A DNA stretch of 8,080 nt from positions 1 to 8,080 of the forward strand of contig CAZUAY010000183.1 in the NCBI GenBank assembly GCA_964618405.1, read 5' to 3'. The notes under the pieces were generated by a model, which searched no databases, was not told the DNA's origin, and saw nothing but the letters and a program-made list of their open reading frames with translations. This document shows positions 1 to 5,987 of this stretch, piece by piece; the first letter of the stretch is position 1, and every line of letters begins with the position of its first letter. Source of the stretch: JBBQIY01 sp964618405. Its GTDB lineage: Bacteria; Verrucomicrobiota; Kiritimatiellia; RFP12; UBA3636. Position numbers and translations under genes: made by a program.

Positions 1-1200
1 ACACGCGATTGGACTTCTCAGACCGACATCGACATGCAGCGCATGATGGCGAGTTGCGGGGTGCTGCTGGTCGTCTGCACGGCGCTGAACACCTGGCAGT
101 ACAAGCTCCGGCCGGCGGAGTCCGGGCTGACGCTGTATTATCTGATGCTATCGGTCGGCGGTGCGCTGGGTGGTGTTTTTGCGAGCGTTGCCGCACCGTT
201 GCTGTTCAACAGGCCTCTGGAGTACCAGGTTTCCCTGGTCGTTGCCGCCGGGATGCTGGTGCTCTACTGCTACGTTGAAAAACGCAAGGACTCTACGGTC
301 TATCGCCTAGTCTACCTGCTTCCGGTGATCGTGCTATGGGGCTTGGGGGCGAAGAGGGAGCTGGGGAATGTCAAGACGGTCTGGAGGGGGCGGAGTTTCT
401 ATAGTACCCTTTCCATTGCCGATGAGGTCAGTCCGAATCCTCATGGGCGTCCACATTTTATCCGACATCTCTACCATGGCAATACTGTGCATGGCCGTCA
501 ATTGATGAGTAGCAAAAAGAGTCCACCTGACCCGCTGGTTTATTACTCAGAATTTTCAGGCATCGGTCTTTTCCTCAAGAATTATGACGAGAAAATAAAG
601 GAACCGATTTCTGTTGGTGTCATCGGGCTAGGAATCGGCTCATTGGCATCGTATGGCCGCTTTGGCGATACTTATACATTTTATGAGATTGACCCGCTTG
701 TGGAAGAAATTGCTCAGAATAAAAAGGACTTTACCTTTCTATCGGAATCGAGAGCCGAAATCAAACTCGTCACGGGAGATGCGCGGATTAGTCTTACGCA
801 CGAGCTCAAAGCCACGACACCTCAACGGTATGATGTGTTTATTGCGGATGCATTCTCTAGCGATACGATACCGATGCATTTGTTGACGATTGAGGCATTT
901 AGGCTCTATCAAGCACATTTGAAAGAACAGGGTGTGATTGCGGTGCATATCTCAAACCGATATTTCGACTTCGTGCCTCTTATGAAGGCCGTTGCAGATG
1001 AGCTTGGGCTTGTTCTGACTGTCTATCAATCTTCAACAACGGGGCTCTGTTTCGCAGCGGACTGGGCTTTTCTCTCGGCGGCTCCACTCCGGTTCAAAGA
1101 AAATCTGTACGGAGGCGTTTTTGACACAAAGTCAATCCCAGCGGGTGCGCTTTGGACAGATGATTTCCATAGTCTTTGGCCGCTCTTGAAGAGGAATTAG
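1..1200 (+). CDS. Fused membrane / spermidine-synthase-like protein, 5' truncated by window edge
   Basis: The frame is open from the first base to TAG at 1198-1200 (399 codons), so the gene enters from the left; the ATG at 34 is probably internal. Codons about 15-115 hold several hydrophobic, probably membrane-spanning segments, including a GGALGG-containing helix (about 42-68). This resembles the last membrane helices of the 'fused MFS/spermidine synthase' family. From about codon 200 there is a Rossmann methyltransferase-type fold: nucleotide-binding loop GLGIG (209-213), acidic YEIDP (228-232), GDAR (259-262) and the gatekeeper-like loop DAFSSDTIP (283-291). Such proteins have an aminopropyltransferase fold, but true spermidine synthase activity is seldom shown, so substrate and role are unknown. 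The RAYT repeat array starts some 50 bases after the stop. The family assignment is firm and the function is not. Confidence 0.88.
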   Translation, partial: TRDWTSQTDIDMQRMMASCGVLLVVCTALNTWQYKLRPAESGLTLYYLMLSVGGALGGVFASVAAPLLFNRPLEYQVSLVVAAGMLVLYCYVEKRKDSTVYRLVYLLPVIVLWGLGAKRELGNVKTVWRGRSFYSTLSIADEVSPNPHGRPHFIRHLYHGNTVHGRQLMSSKKSPPDPLVYYSEFSGIGLFLKNYDEKIKEPISVGVIGLGIGSLASYGRFGDTYTFYEIDPLVEEIAQNKKDFTFLSESRAEIKLVTGDARISLTHELKATTPQRYDVFIADAFSSDTIPMHLLTIEAFRLYQAHLKEQGVIAVHISNRYFDFVPLMKAVADELGLVLTVYQSSTTGLCFAADWAFLSAAPLRFKENLYGGVFDTKSIPAGALWTDDFHSLWPLLKRN

Positions 1201-1257
1201 TGGGGATTCGGGACAGGCTTCTGAAAACCCTCTGAGCCCGCAACAGCCGCTCGCGGT

Positions 1258-1328
1258 GCTTGCGCCAAAGCGCAAGCAGGTACGCGGTGCTTGCGCTTTG
1301 GCGCAAGCAGGTGCGCTTGAACGCGCAC
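1258..1328 (+). repeat. Hairpin cluster (REP-like palindromes) at array start
   Basis: Two copies of a 20-base palindrome with stem GCTTGCGC/GCGCAAGC (1258-1277 and 1289-1308) are followed by a second palindrome, GTGCGC-TTGAAC-GCGCAC (1311-1328). Loops differ between copies (CAAA, TTTG) while the stems are kept, which suggests that the structure matters. The same pair of palindromes recurs at 1560-1599 and 2817-2856. Confidence 0.85.
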
Positions 1329-1559
1329 CTTCAGCGAGGCGAACCTGGGGAGATGCTGTTACTTAGATGGCCACTGAGCACGGTGTAATACGATGGCCGG
1401 GCGAGGCAAGCAAGTGGGCGCACCTTCAGCGATGCGAACTGAGGGCGATGCAGTTACTTATAGGGCCACTGAGCACGGTGTAATACGATGGCCGGGCGGG
1501 GCAGATGCGCGAGGCGAACTGAGGGCGATACAGTTACTTATAGGGCCACTGAGCACGGT

Positions 1560-1599
1560 GCTTGCGCTTTGGCGCAAGCAGGTGCGCTTGAACGCGCAC
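1560..1599 (+). repeat. Double hairpin module inside left array
   Basis: The palindrome with stem GCTTGCGC/GCGCAAGC (1560-1579) is followed two bases later by GTGCGC-TTGAAC-GCGCAC (1582-1599). It sits between the constant ...GAGCACGGTG block and the constant ATCAGCGATGCGAACTGAG block. That is exactly where other units carry the TAATACGATGGCCGGGC-type stretch. Confidence 0.85.
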
Positions 1600-1752
1600 C
1601 ATCAGCGATGCGAACTGAGGGCGATGCAGTTACTTATATGGCCACTGAGGGCGATGCAGAAAATGGCCGGGCAGGGCAAGCAAGTGGGCGCACCATCAGC
1701 TATGCGAACCGAGGGAGATGCAGTTACTTATATGGCCACTGGGCACGGTGTA

Positions 1753-1762
1753 NNNNNNNNNN
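1753..1762. other. Assembly gap (10 N)
   Basis: Ten Ns replace sequence in the middle of a repeat unit, directly after ...GGGCACGGTGTA. A run of exactly ten is a common placeholder for a scaffold join of unknown length, so missing repeats or a wrong join are possible here. Confidence 0.97.
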
Positions 1763-1808
1763 GGCAAACCCGGGCATTCACCCATCTATGCTTATTGCCC
1801 GTTTTGCC
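1763..1808. repeat. Imperfect inverted repeat between gap and RAYT end
   Basis: GGCAAACCCGGGCA (1763-1776) pairs with TGCCCGTTTTGCC (1796-1808) with one mismatch and one bulge, around a 19-base loop. It is the first sequence after the N gap and lies 3' of the transposase gene on the minus strand. It could be an end structure of the element or a weak terminator; there is no clean T tract to decide. Confidence 0.4.
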
Positions 1809-1818
1809 TAAATCTGTC

Positions 1819-1855
1819 CTCAGTTCGTATCGCTGATGTGCGCGCTGGAGCGCAC
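1819..1855 (-). repeat. Inverted copy of hairpin repeat at the 3' end of the RAYT gene
   Basis: Read on the minus strand this is GTGCGC-TCCAGC-GCGCAC followed by ATCAGCGATACGAACTGAG. Against the plus-strand unit starting at 1582 it differs by four substitutions and one deleted base over 38 positions. Three of the changes are in the hairpin loop and the stems are intact. It faces opposite to all other copies and ends eleven bases before the transposase stop codon. The transposase is therefore bracketed by divergent repeats, here and at 2786-2876. Confidence 0.8.
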
Positions 1856-1856
1856 T

Positions 1857-1890
1857 GGGTACAGGCTATCGCCTGTACCCAGCGATAGCC
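1857..1890 (-). repeat. Two overlapping hairpins across the RAYT stop codon
   Basis: GGGTACAGGC (1857-1866) pairs perfectly with GCCTGTACCC (1871-1880). Alternatively GGCTATCGC (1864-1872) pairs perfectly with GCGATAGCC (1882-1890). The two stems share bases 1864-1880, so they exclude each other. Together they cover the stop codon (1866-1868) and the last few codons of the transposase. No T run follows on the minus strand, so this is not a standard intrinsic terminator. Confidence 0.6.
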
Positions 1891-2768
1891 TGCACCCAGC
1901 CATTGTTGCGCAGGCAATGCTCGCGTGTAGCCACGGCTTCCACGCTATCGGGGAAGCCGCTCAGCACGAGTGTTTTGCCGCTGGCTAGCCGCTCCGTAGC
2001 CACCGTGCCGCGCGGCTTATACTGCGCCAGCCCCCATGGGTGTAAGTATATAATGCGCGCACGAGGCAGTGCCATCAGCTCCCGCGCAAGCAGGCGCTCT
2101 CCAGGCGAAATAAAGCCGCTGATCACCACTGCGCCCTCCTGCACACGGGTCAGCAAGGCCTCCACCTCGGCCTCCAGTGCCGCGCCTTCAAGCCGGCGCG
2201 AAAGTACGACCGGCAGCAGCCACGGGTAATCGAGTAGCGTTTGGTCGCCGTATGCCGTCCACATTGTATCCGTGGGCAGCCGTCGGTGGGAAATGGCGCA
2301 TTCCTTACGAAACCACTGCGGGTTATCCCGGCGAAGCTGCCACCGCTTCGGGTTATCGCGAACGTAAGCGAAAAAGGCGTCGAGCTCATCTTTAGAGAGC
2401 GAGATATAATCATGAAAGCCATTTTCCCACACGGGCAAACAGGGGTTAGCATGAAGTTTCCGGATCGCCTGTCGGGCGCGCGCTTTCATCCGGTTGACGA
2501 GCGTACCGAGCGCGTGCTTCGCCTGGCCCTTACAAACCACGATACCATGAAAATGGTCGGGCATAATGGTGCAGAACTGCGTGGTATACAGGGGATCGTC
2601 CTCAGAAAGCTGAGCCCAGGCTTGCTGCAACGCGCGTCCTTCCGGCTTCAGTAAAATGCGCCCGTTCTCGATAGAAGCCAGCAGGTTGCGCCGGGGCTGC
2701 GTTGCAAACGTAATAAAATAAAAACCGGGGCCGCTGTAATCATGGTTGGGGAAGCGCCTGTATTTCAT
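1866..2768 (-). CDS. REP-associated tyrosine transposase (RAYT, IS200/Y1 family) with extra C-terminal domain
   Basis: The protein has 300 residues. Residues 1-150 are a Y1 transposase (HUH single-strand nuclease) domain of the RAYT type. It shows FYFITFAT near the N terminus, the metal-binding HFH triplet (H72, H74) within MPDHFHGIVV, NRMKARAR, the VWENGFHDYI segment, and the likely catalytic Tyr135 in AYVRDNPKRW. Such enzymes cut and join single-stranded DNA at hairpins, and in many bacteria they are linked to REP palindromes. Most RAYTs are about 150-230 residues; this one continues with a ~115-residue domain (about 185-300) with VVISGFISPGERLLARELM and RIIYLHPWGL. That pattern resembles a Rossmann/DprA-like fold, which is only an inference. 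The ATG at 2768 gives the family N terminus but has no clear ribosome binding site. Both gene ends abut copies of the hairpin repeat. The frame is intact and both catalytic motifs are present. Confidence 0.9.
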   Translation of the reverse strand: MKYRRFPNHDYSGPGFYFITFATQPRRNLLASIENGRILLKPEGRALQQAWAQLSEDDPLYTTQFCTIMPDHFHGIVVCKGQAKHALGTLVNRMKARARQAIRKLHANPCLPVWENGFHDYISLSKDELDAFFAYVRDNPKRWQLRRDNPQWFRKECAISHRRLPTDTMWTAYGDQTLLDYPWLLPVVLSRRLEGAALEAEVEALLTRVQEGAVVISGFISPGERLLARELMALPRARIIYLHPWGLAQYKPRGTVATERLASGKTLVLSGFPDSVEAVATREHCLRNNGWVQAIAGYRR

Positions 2769-2785
2769 GTGCGTATATTAGCAGT

Positions 2786-3130
2786 GCTTGCGCCAAGGCG
2801 CAAGCAGGTGCGCGGTGCTTGCGCCAAGGCGCAAGCAGGTGCGCTTGAACGCGCACCATCAGCGATGCGAACCTGGGGCGGGGCAGTTAATTATAGGGCC
2901 ACTGGGGCGATGCATAGAATGGCCGGGCGGGGCAAGCAAGTGGGCGCACCTTCAGCGAGGCGAACTGAGGGCGATGCAATTAATTATATGGCCACTGAGC
3001 ACGGTGTAATACGATGGCCGGGCGGGGCAAGCAGGGTGGCGCACCAGCAGCGAGGCGAACCTGGGGCGGGGCAGAAAATGGCGGGGCAGGCAGGGTGGCG
3101 CTTGAACGCGCAGCCTCGCGGAGGGCCTGC
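2786..3130 (+). repeat. Right array of compound hairpin repeats
   Basis: The array begins with two perfect palindromes, GCTTGCGCCAAGGCGCAAGC at 2786-2805 and 2817-2836, and then the second hairpin at 2839-2856. The long units follow, with cores GTTAATTA at 2886 and ATTAATTA at 2979 (spacing 93). In the left array this core reads GTTACTTA, so the two sides carry distinct subtypes. A third, decayed unit runs from 3074 (AAAATGGC) to about 3130. The orientation equals that of the left array. Confidence 0.88.
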
Positions 3131-3168
3131 CTATAACTGGATCGCTTGTAAAGAAAGTGGTCGTAACG

Positions 3169-3228
3169 AACGGAGCACGGGTTTTCCAACCCGTGTACGA
3201 AAACGGGTTGGAAAACCCGTTCTCCGTT
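3169..3228. repeat. Long inverted repeat, 26-base arms
   Basis: ACGGGTTTTCCAACCCGT (3177-3194) and its exact reverse complement (3203-3220) surround an 8-base loop. The arms extend outward with AACGGAG (3169-3175) and CTCCGTT (3222-3228), with one mismatch at 3176/3221. Each 18-base arm also contains its own short palindrome, ACGGGTT/AACCCGT. Half of this element reappears near the right end of the window. There is no T run next to it, so it looks more like a small dispersed mobile or palindromic element than a terminator. Confidence 0.85.
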
Positions 3229-3277
3229 TGCGGCGTTTGCGGCTCGCGCCGCCTCGTGTCGATTCGGCTCTTCTTCA

Positions 3278-3306
3278 TGGACAACAGTCAAGTAAAATGC
3301 GATAAT
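3278..3306 (+). promoter_or_regulatory. Putative sigma-70 type promoter for the SGNH/DUF4838 cassette
   Basis: A -35-like TGGACA (3278-3283) is followed after 17 bases by GATAAT (3301-3306), preceded by TGC as an extended -10. Both hexamers differ from consensus by one base and the spacing is optimal. Transcription would start near 3313, giving a short leader before the ATG at 3340. It lies between the long inverted repeat and the first gene, where the cassette promoter is expected. Confidence 0.5.
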
Positions 3307-3339
3307 CTCAAACAAGTGAATGAACAATAAAAGCATCTT

Positions 3340-4422
3340 ATGATAACAAAAAACCTTTCGGAACTGGATCGCAATTTTGAAATTCCCGAAGTCGCCGATG
3401 GCTTAGTCTGGCACGACGTACGAGGGCTCTTAATCGAAGGTAAAGGATGGACGGATACCGAGTCTCCCTTCGACCGCCTGCCAGCGCGCGCCCAAGCGAT
3501 CGTGCGGCCCGCCGTCTGGGCACTCAGCCAACACTCCGCTGGCCTCGTCGTACGCTTTATCACCGACGCCACCGAGATCAGCGCACGTTGGACGGTCACC
3601 TCGCCTTCACTCGCGATGAGTCACATGACCGCTACCGGCGTCAGCGGACTCGATCTCTACGCCTGGGATGCTGATCGCTGGCGCTGGGCCGGCTCAGGAC
3701 GTCCCGACAAACCCGATACAACCCGTCAATCGGTACCGCTCACTACCGGCCTACGCGCTGGCGAGAAGGTTTTTCAACTCTATCTACCGCTCTACAACGG
3801 CACGCAGCAACTCCAGATCGGAATACCTGAAATCAACACGATTCGCTCGGCACCACGTCCAGCCGATCAATCGCAACCCATCTGTTTTTACGGAACCTCC
3901 ATTGTCCAAGGCGGGTGCGCATCGCGTCCCGGCATGGCTTACACCGCCATCTTGGGGCGGCAGCTCAATAGGCCGGTGATTAACCTCGGCTTCTCGGGGA
4001 ACGGGCCGATGGATCTTGAACTGGCCCCCCTGCTCGCGGAGCTCGATCCCGCTGTCTACGTATTAGACCCCTTACCCAACATGACTCCCGAGCGAATCGT
4101 GGCGCGTGCACAAAAGTTCGTTGAGATTATCCGGGAGAGCCGCCCGAAAACACCCATCATCCTCGTCGAAAGCATCGTTTATCAGCGCTCCCCATTGCTA
4201 GATCCGGCGCAGCGATCGCATGAATTCAAGAACATTGCCTTGCGCGAGGTGTTCAAAACACTCCAAAGTGCAGGCCACGACAAGTTGTGGCTTGTGCCTG
4301 GCGATACGCTCCTCGGCGATGATGGCGATGCAACGGTGGATGGCACCCACCCGACCGATGTTGGCTTTAAACGCATGGCCGAAGCCATCGAGCCAACACT
4401 GCGCGAGGCGCTGGGCGAATAA
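3340..4422 (+). CDS. SGNH/GDSL hydrolase, GxDLY N-terminal domain plus Lipase_GDSL_3-type domain
   Basis: The protein has 360 residues. Residues 1-170 form a beta-rich domain with the GxDLY signature (GLDLYAWD, 103-110). Residues 178-360 are an SGNH esterase domain. Block I is GTSIVQGGCASRPGMAY with nucleophile Ser187 (GTS in place of GDS, normal in this subfamily). Block II is INLGFSGNG (214-222), the block III equivalent is PLPNM with Asn247, and block V is DGTHP with Asp334 and His337. All catalytic positions appear present, so an active carbohydrate esterase or deacylase is likely; the substrate is unknown. The ATG at 3340 is the only ATG after the in-frame stop at 3328. It lacks a clear Shine-Dalgarno sequence, and the start MITKNLSELD has no signal peptide. 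The enzyme therefore appears cytoplasmic, unlike its two exported neighbours. It is the first gene of the cassette. Confidence 0.88.
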   Translation: MITKNLSELDRNFEIPEVADGLVWHDVRGLLIEGKGWTDTESPFDRLPARAQAIVRPAVWALSQHSAGLVVRFITDATEISARWTVTSPSLAMSHMTATGVSGLDLYAWDADRWRWAGSGRPDKPDTTRQSVPLTTGLRAGEKVFQLYLPLYNGTQQLQIGIPEINTIRSAPRPADQSQPICFYGTSIVQGGCASRPGMAYTAILGRQLNRPVINLGFSGNGPMDLELAPLLAELDPAVYVLDPLPNMTPERIVARAQKFVEIIRESRPKTPIILVESIVYQRSPLLDPAQRSHEFKNIALREVFKTLQSAGHDKLWLVPGDTLLGDDGDATVDGTHPTDVGFKRMAEAIEPTLREALGE

Positions 4423-4611
4423 CCGCAACGCGCCTCTTGCAACAACTTGGTTTAAGTTCATGAAAAGCAAGAATGCAATCGCTGAAATAATTCTCTGCCC
4501 TTACAAATGGGATTCGCGTAACCCATTCGACAAATTAACACAAGCGGGACGGCTTTTTGATCTGCTCACGATACGCGATAAACCGTTACCATGCACAAAG
4601 GAGGATAAACA
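4423..4611 (+). other. Spacer between the two SGNH genes
   Basis: These 189 bases hold no terminator-like hairpin and no convincing promoter. The only coding candidate is a 51-codon frame, listed separately. The spacer ends in the strong Shine-Dalgarno sequence AAAGGAGGA (4597-4605), six bases before the next ATG. Transcription of the following genes may continue from upstream. Confidence 0.5.
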
Positions 4612-4615
4612 ATGA
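4460..4615 (+). CDS. Possible 51-residue small ORF overlapping the next start codon (ATGA)
   Basis: A frame from ATG at 4460 encodes a 51-residue peptide starting MKSKNAIAEIILCPYKWDSR. Its stop TGA (4613-4615) overlaps the ATG of the following gene as ATGA, the arrangement typical of translational coupling. It has no clear ribosome binding site, and I recognise no family in it. The frame also stays open upstream into the preceding gene, which weakens the case. It may be a leader peptide or chance. Confidence 0.18.
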   Translation: MKSKNAIAEIILCPYKWDSRNPFDKLTQAGRLFDLLTIRDKPLPCTKEDKQ

Positions 4616-5964
4616 GGGTCGCAAGCAAGAAATCAGAGGGGTCCCTTCGGGCAAAGCGTCGTCTTTTGCGTCTGGGGTGGGTCACCGTGTTATCTGTGGG
4701 TCTTTATGCACAGGCCGCGTGGGCCAGCGAGGGCACGCTGTTAGCAGTTTTTGCCGATGCAGTGGGGCGCGAGGAGAAGCCGGCCGACTGGCGATTTGAG
4801 TGGAATGCGCGAGGTGAACTGGGGGAGACGGCCGGCTACGAACCGCTGGTTCAGATCGCGACGCCCCCTGGCCAGCGAAAACGAGTTCAGTACGGCATTC
4901 CAGATGAGCAAGGCGTCCAGCGCCGGGATCGTCCTTATCAATGGGCTTATGGCCATATCGGCGGGGCGCGAGACCTCGAAGGGAATCGGGCGCTTTGGGC
5001 CATCGCCACTTTTACCCTGACGAACGATCCGCCGAGCGTCGTGTGGCTTCGCAATGGAAACCTGCTCAGCAAAAACAATACGAGTGCTGTCGTGGTCTAC
5101 GTTAATGACACCCGCGTACGCGACTTCATTGCGCCTGCGGGGCGCCAGCCGCTGTTATTCCAAGAATGTCTTGGCCCATTACGCAAAGGCGATGTGGTTC
5201 GTGTGGCCGTCGGTCCGGGTCCGGAATCTCGGGGGGGCGGAGGGACGCTCCGATTCGTGCTCGAAGCTTTTCCAGAAGGCGTGACGCCGGAAGATCCAGT
5301 CAACATCCTCTATCCGCCGATCACCGATGCTGAAGCGCAGTGGGGCTTCGATGGGCGAGGAACAAGCTATCTCCAGCAGCATGGCACGCAGTGCGAGGCC
5401 GTGCTACGCAACCGACCTGAATTGGTGCTGATTGGCGATTCCATCACCGCGCGTTGGCCCCAGGAGTTATTGCAGAAATATTTTGGCGCCGCACGTCCCG
5501 AAAATCTCGGAATCGGCGGTGACTGGATCCAGAATGTACTGTGGCGCATCCGCAACGGCGTCTTGGATCAGGTGCCCGTGAAGGTTGCGGTGCTGCTGAT
5601 CGGAACCAACAACCTGACACACGGTTTTACCCCCGAAGAAATGTACGATGGGATCGGTCTCTTGATCTCGGAGCTGCGCCTCAAGGCTCCGGGAATCCGG
5701 ATTCTGCTGCTCGGCATCCTGCCTCGTGGAGAATCCCTCAGCGATCCGATTAACGAAAGAGTCCGCACCGCGAATAAGGAATTAGCGCGGCATGCAGACG
5801 GAACCTCAGTATTCTTCCTTGACGTAGGCGATGCACTAGCCGAGCCAGACGGCACCCTCCTCAAAGAAGTTTTTCCGGACCGCCTGCATGTGGCCATGCC
5901 GGGGTTTGTCCGCTGGATCGATGTAATGGCACCGGAAGTGAACAAGCTTCTCGCGATGCCCTAA
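4612..5964 (+). CDS. Exported SGNH/GDSL hydrolase, PAF-acetylhydrolase-like
   Basis: The protein has 450 residues. A basic N terminus and hydrophobic segment (about 20-37) end in AWA before SEG, a good signal peptidase I site, so it is likely exported. Residues about 40-235 form a beta-rich N-terminal module that I cannot name. Residues about 268-450 are an SGNH hydrolase resembling the PAF-acetylhydrolase-like group. Block I is LIGDSITARWP (Ser277), block II NLGIGGD (298-304), block III IGTNN (Asn333/334), and block V DRLH (Asp423, His426). The catalytic set is complete. Likely a secreted or periplasmic esterase removing acyl groups from glycans; the substrate is not evident. The start is fixed by AAAGGAGGA six bases upstream. 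The next gene starts 23 bases after its stop, so the two are almost surely co-transcribed. It is unlike the upstream SGNH protein in domain layout and block I, so they are not recent duplicates. Confidence 0.9.
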   Translation: MRVASKKSEGSLRAKRRLLRLGWVTVLSVGLYAQAAWASEGTLLAVFADAVGREEKPADWRFEWNARGELGETAGYEPLVQIATPPGQRKRVQYGIPDEQGVQRRDRPYQWAYGHIGGARDLEGNRALWAIATFTLTNDPPSVVWLRNGNLLSKNNTSAVVVYVNDTRVRDFIAPAGRQPLLFQECLGPLRKGDVVRVAVGPGPESRGGGGTLRFVLEAFPEGVTPEDPVNILYPPITDAEAQWGFDGRGTSYLQQHGTQCEAVLRNRPELVLIGDSITARWPQELLQKYFGAARPENLGIGGDWIQNVLWRIRNGVLDQVPVKVAVLLIGTNNLTHGFTPEEMYDGIGLLISELRLKAPGIRILLLGILPRGESLSDPINERVRTANKELARHADGTSVFFLDVGDALAEPDGTLLKEVFPDRLHVAMPGFVRWIDVMAPEVNKLLAMP

Positions 5965-5974
5965 TACAAAAAAC

Positions 5975-5981
5975 AAAGGAG
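5975..5981 (+). promoter_or_regulatory. Ribosome binding site of the DUF4838 gene
   Basis: AAAGGAG lies six bases before the ATG at 5988. It matches the strong site of the preceding gene and decides the start in the 23-base gap between the two genes. Confidence 0.8.
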
Positions 5982-5987
5982 CGACTC

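Larger units (their letters stand above)
1251..1752 (+). repeat. Left array of ~95-bp compound hairpin repeats
   Basis: The constant core starting GTTACTTA recurs at 1358, 1453, 1533, 1629 and 1723, giving spacings of 95, 80, 96 and 94. Each unit runs through a GGCCACTG block and a variable middle to a tail of the type TCAGCGATGCGAACTGAGGG. The variable middle is either a TAATACGATGGCCGGGC-type stretch or a double hairpin. The array opens with hairpins at 1258-1277 and 1289-1308, and a further one lies at 1560-1579. The spacings are not multiples of three, so the open frames crossing the array are chance. The array is cut by the N gap. Confidence 0.9.

Noticed and set aside
34..1200. Complete gene starting at ATG 34
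   Set aside because: The frame is open to base 1, and the family has a longer N-terminal membrane region, so the gene is more likely cut by the window edge.
1393..1836. Open frame of 147 codons on the plus strand across the repeat array
   Set aside because: It runs through non-coding repeats and the N gap. The repeat spacings (95, 80, 96, 94) shift frame between units, so no repeated peptide is maintained.
1251..3130. CRISPR array
   Set aside because: Units are about 95 bases with related sequence throughout. There are no short identical repeats separated by unique spacers and no cas genes.
3169..3228. Operator or riboswitch for the cassette
   Set aside because: Its half copy behind the cassette indicates a dispersed palindromic element, and it lies upstream of the predicted promoter, so it would not be in the transcript.
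2742..3305. Open frame of 187 codons on the plus strand over the right array
   Set aside because: It starts inside the antisense of the transposase start and reads through hairpins and the long inverted repeat; composition alone explains the openness.
5568..5945. 125-codon minus-strand frame
   Set aside because: It is the antisense shadow of the catalytic region of the exported SGNH hydrolase, whose motifs are clear on the plus strand.
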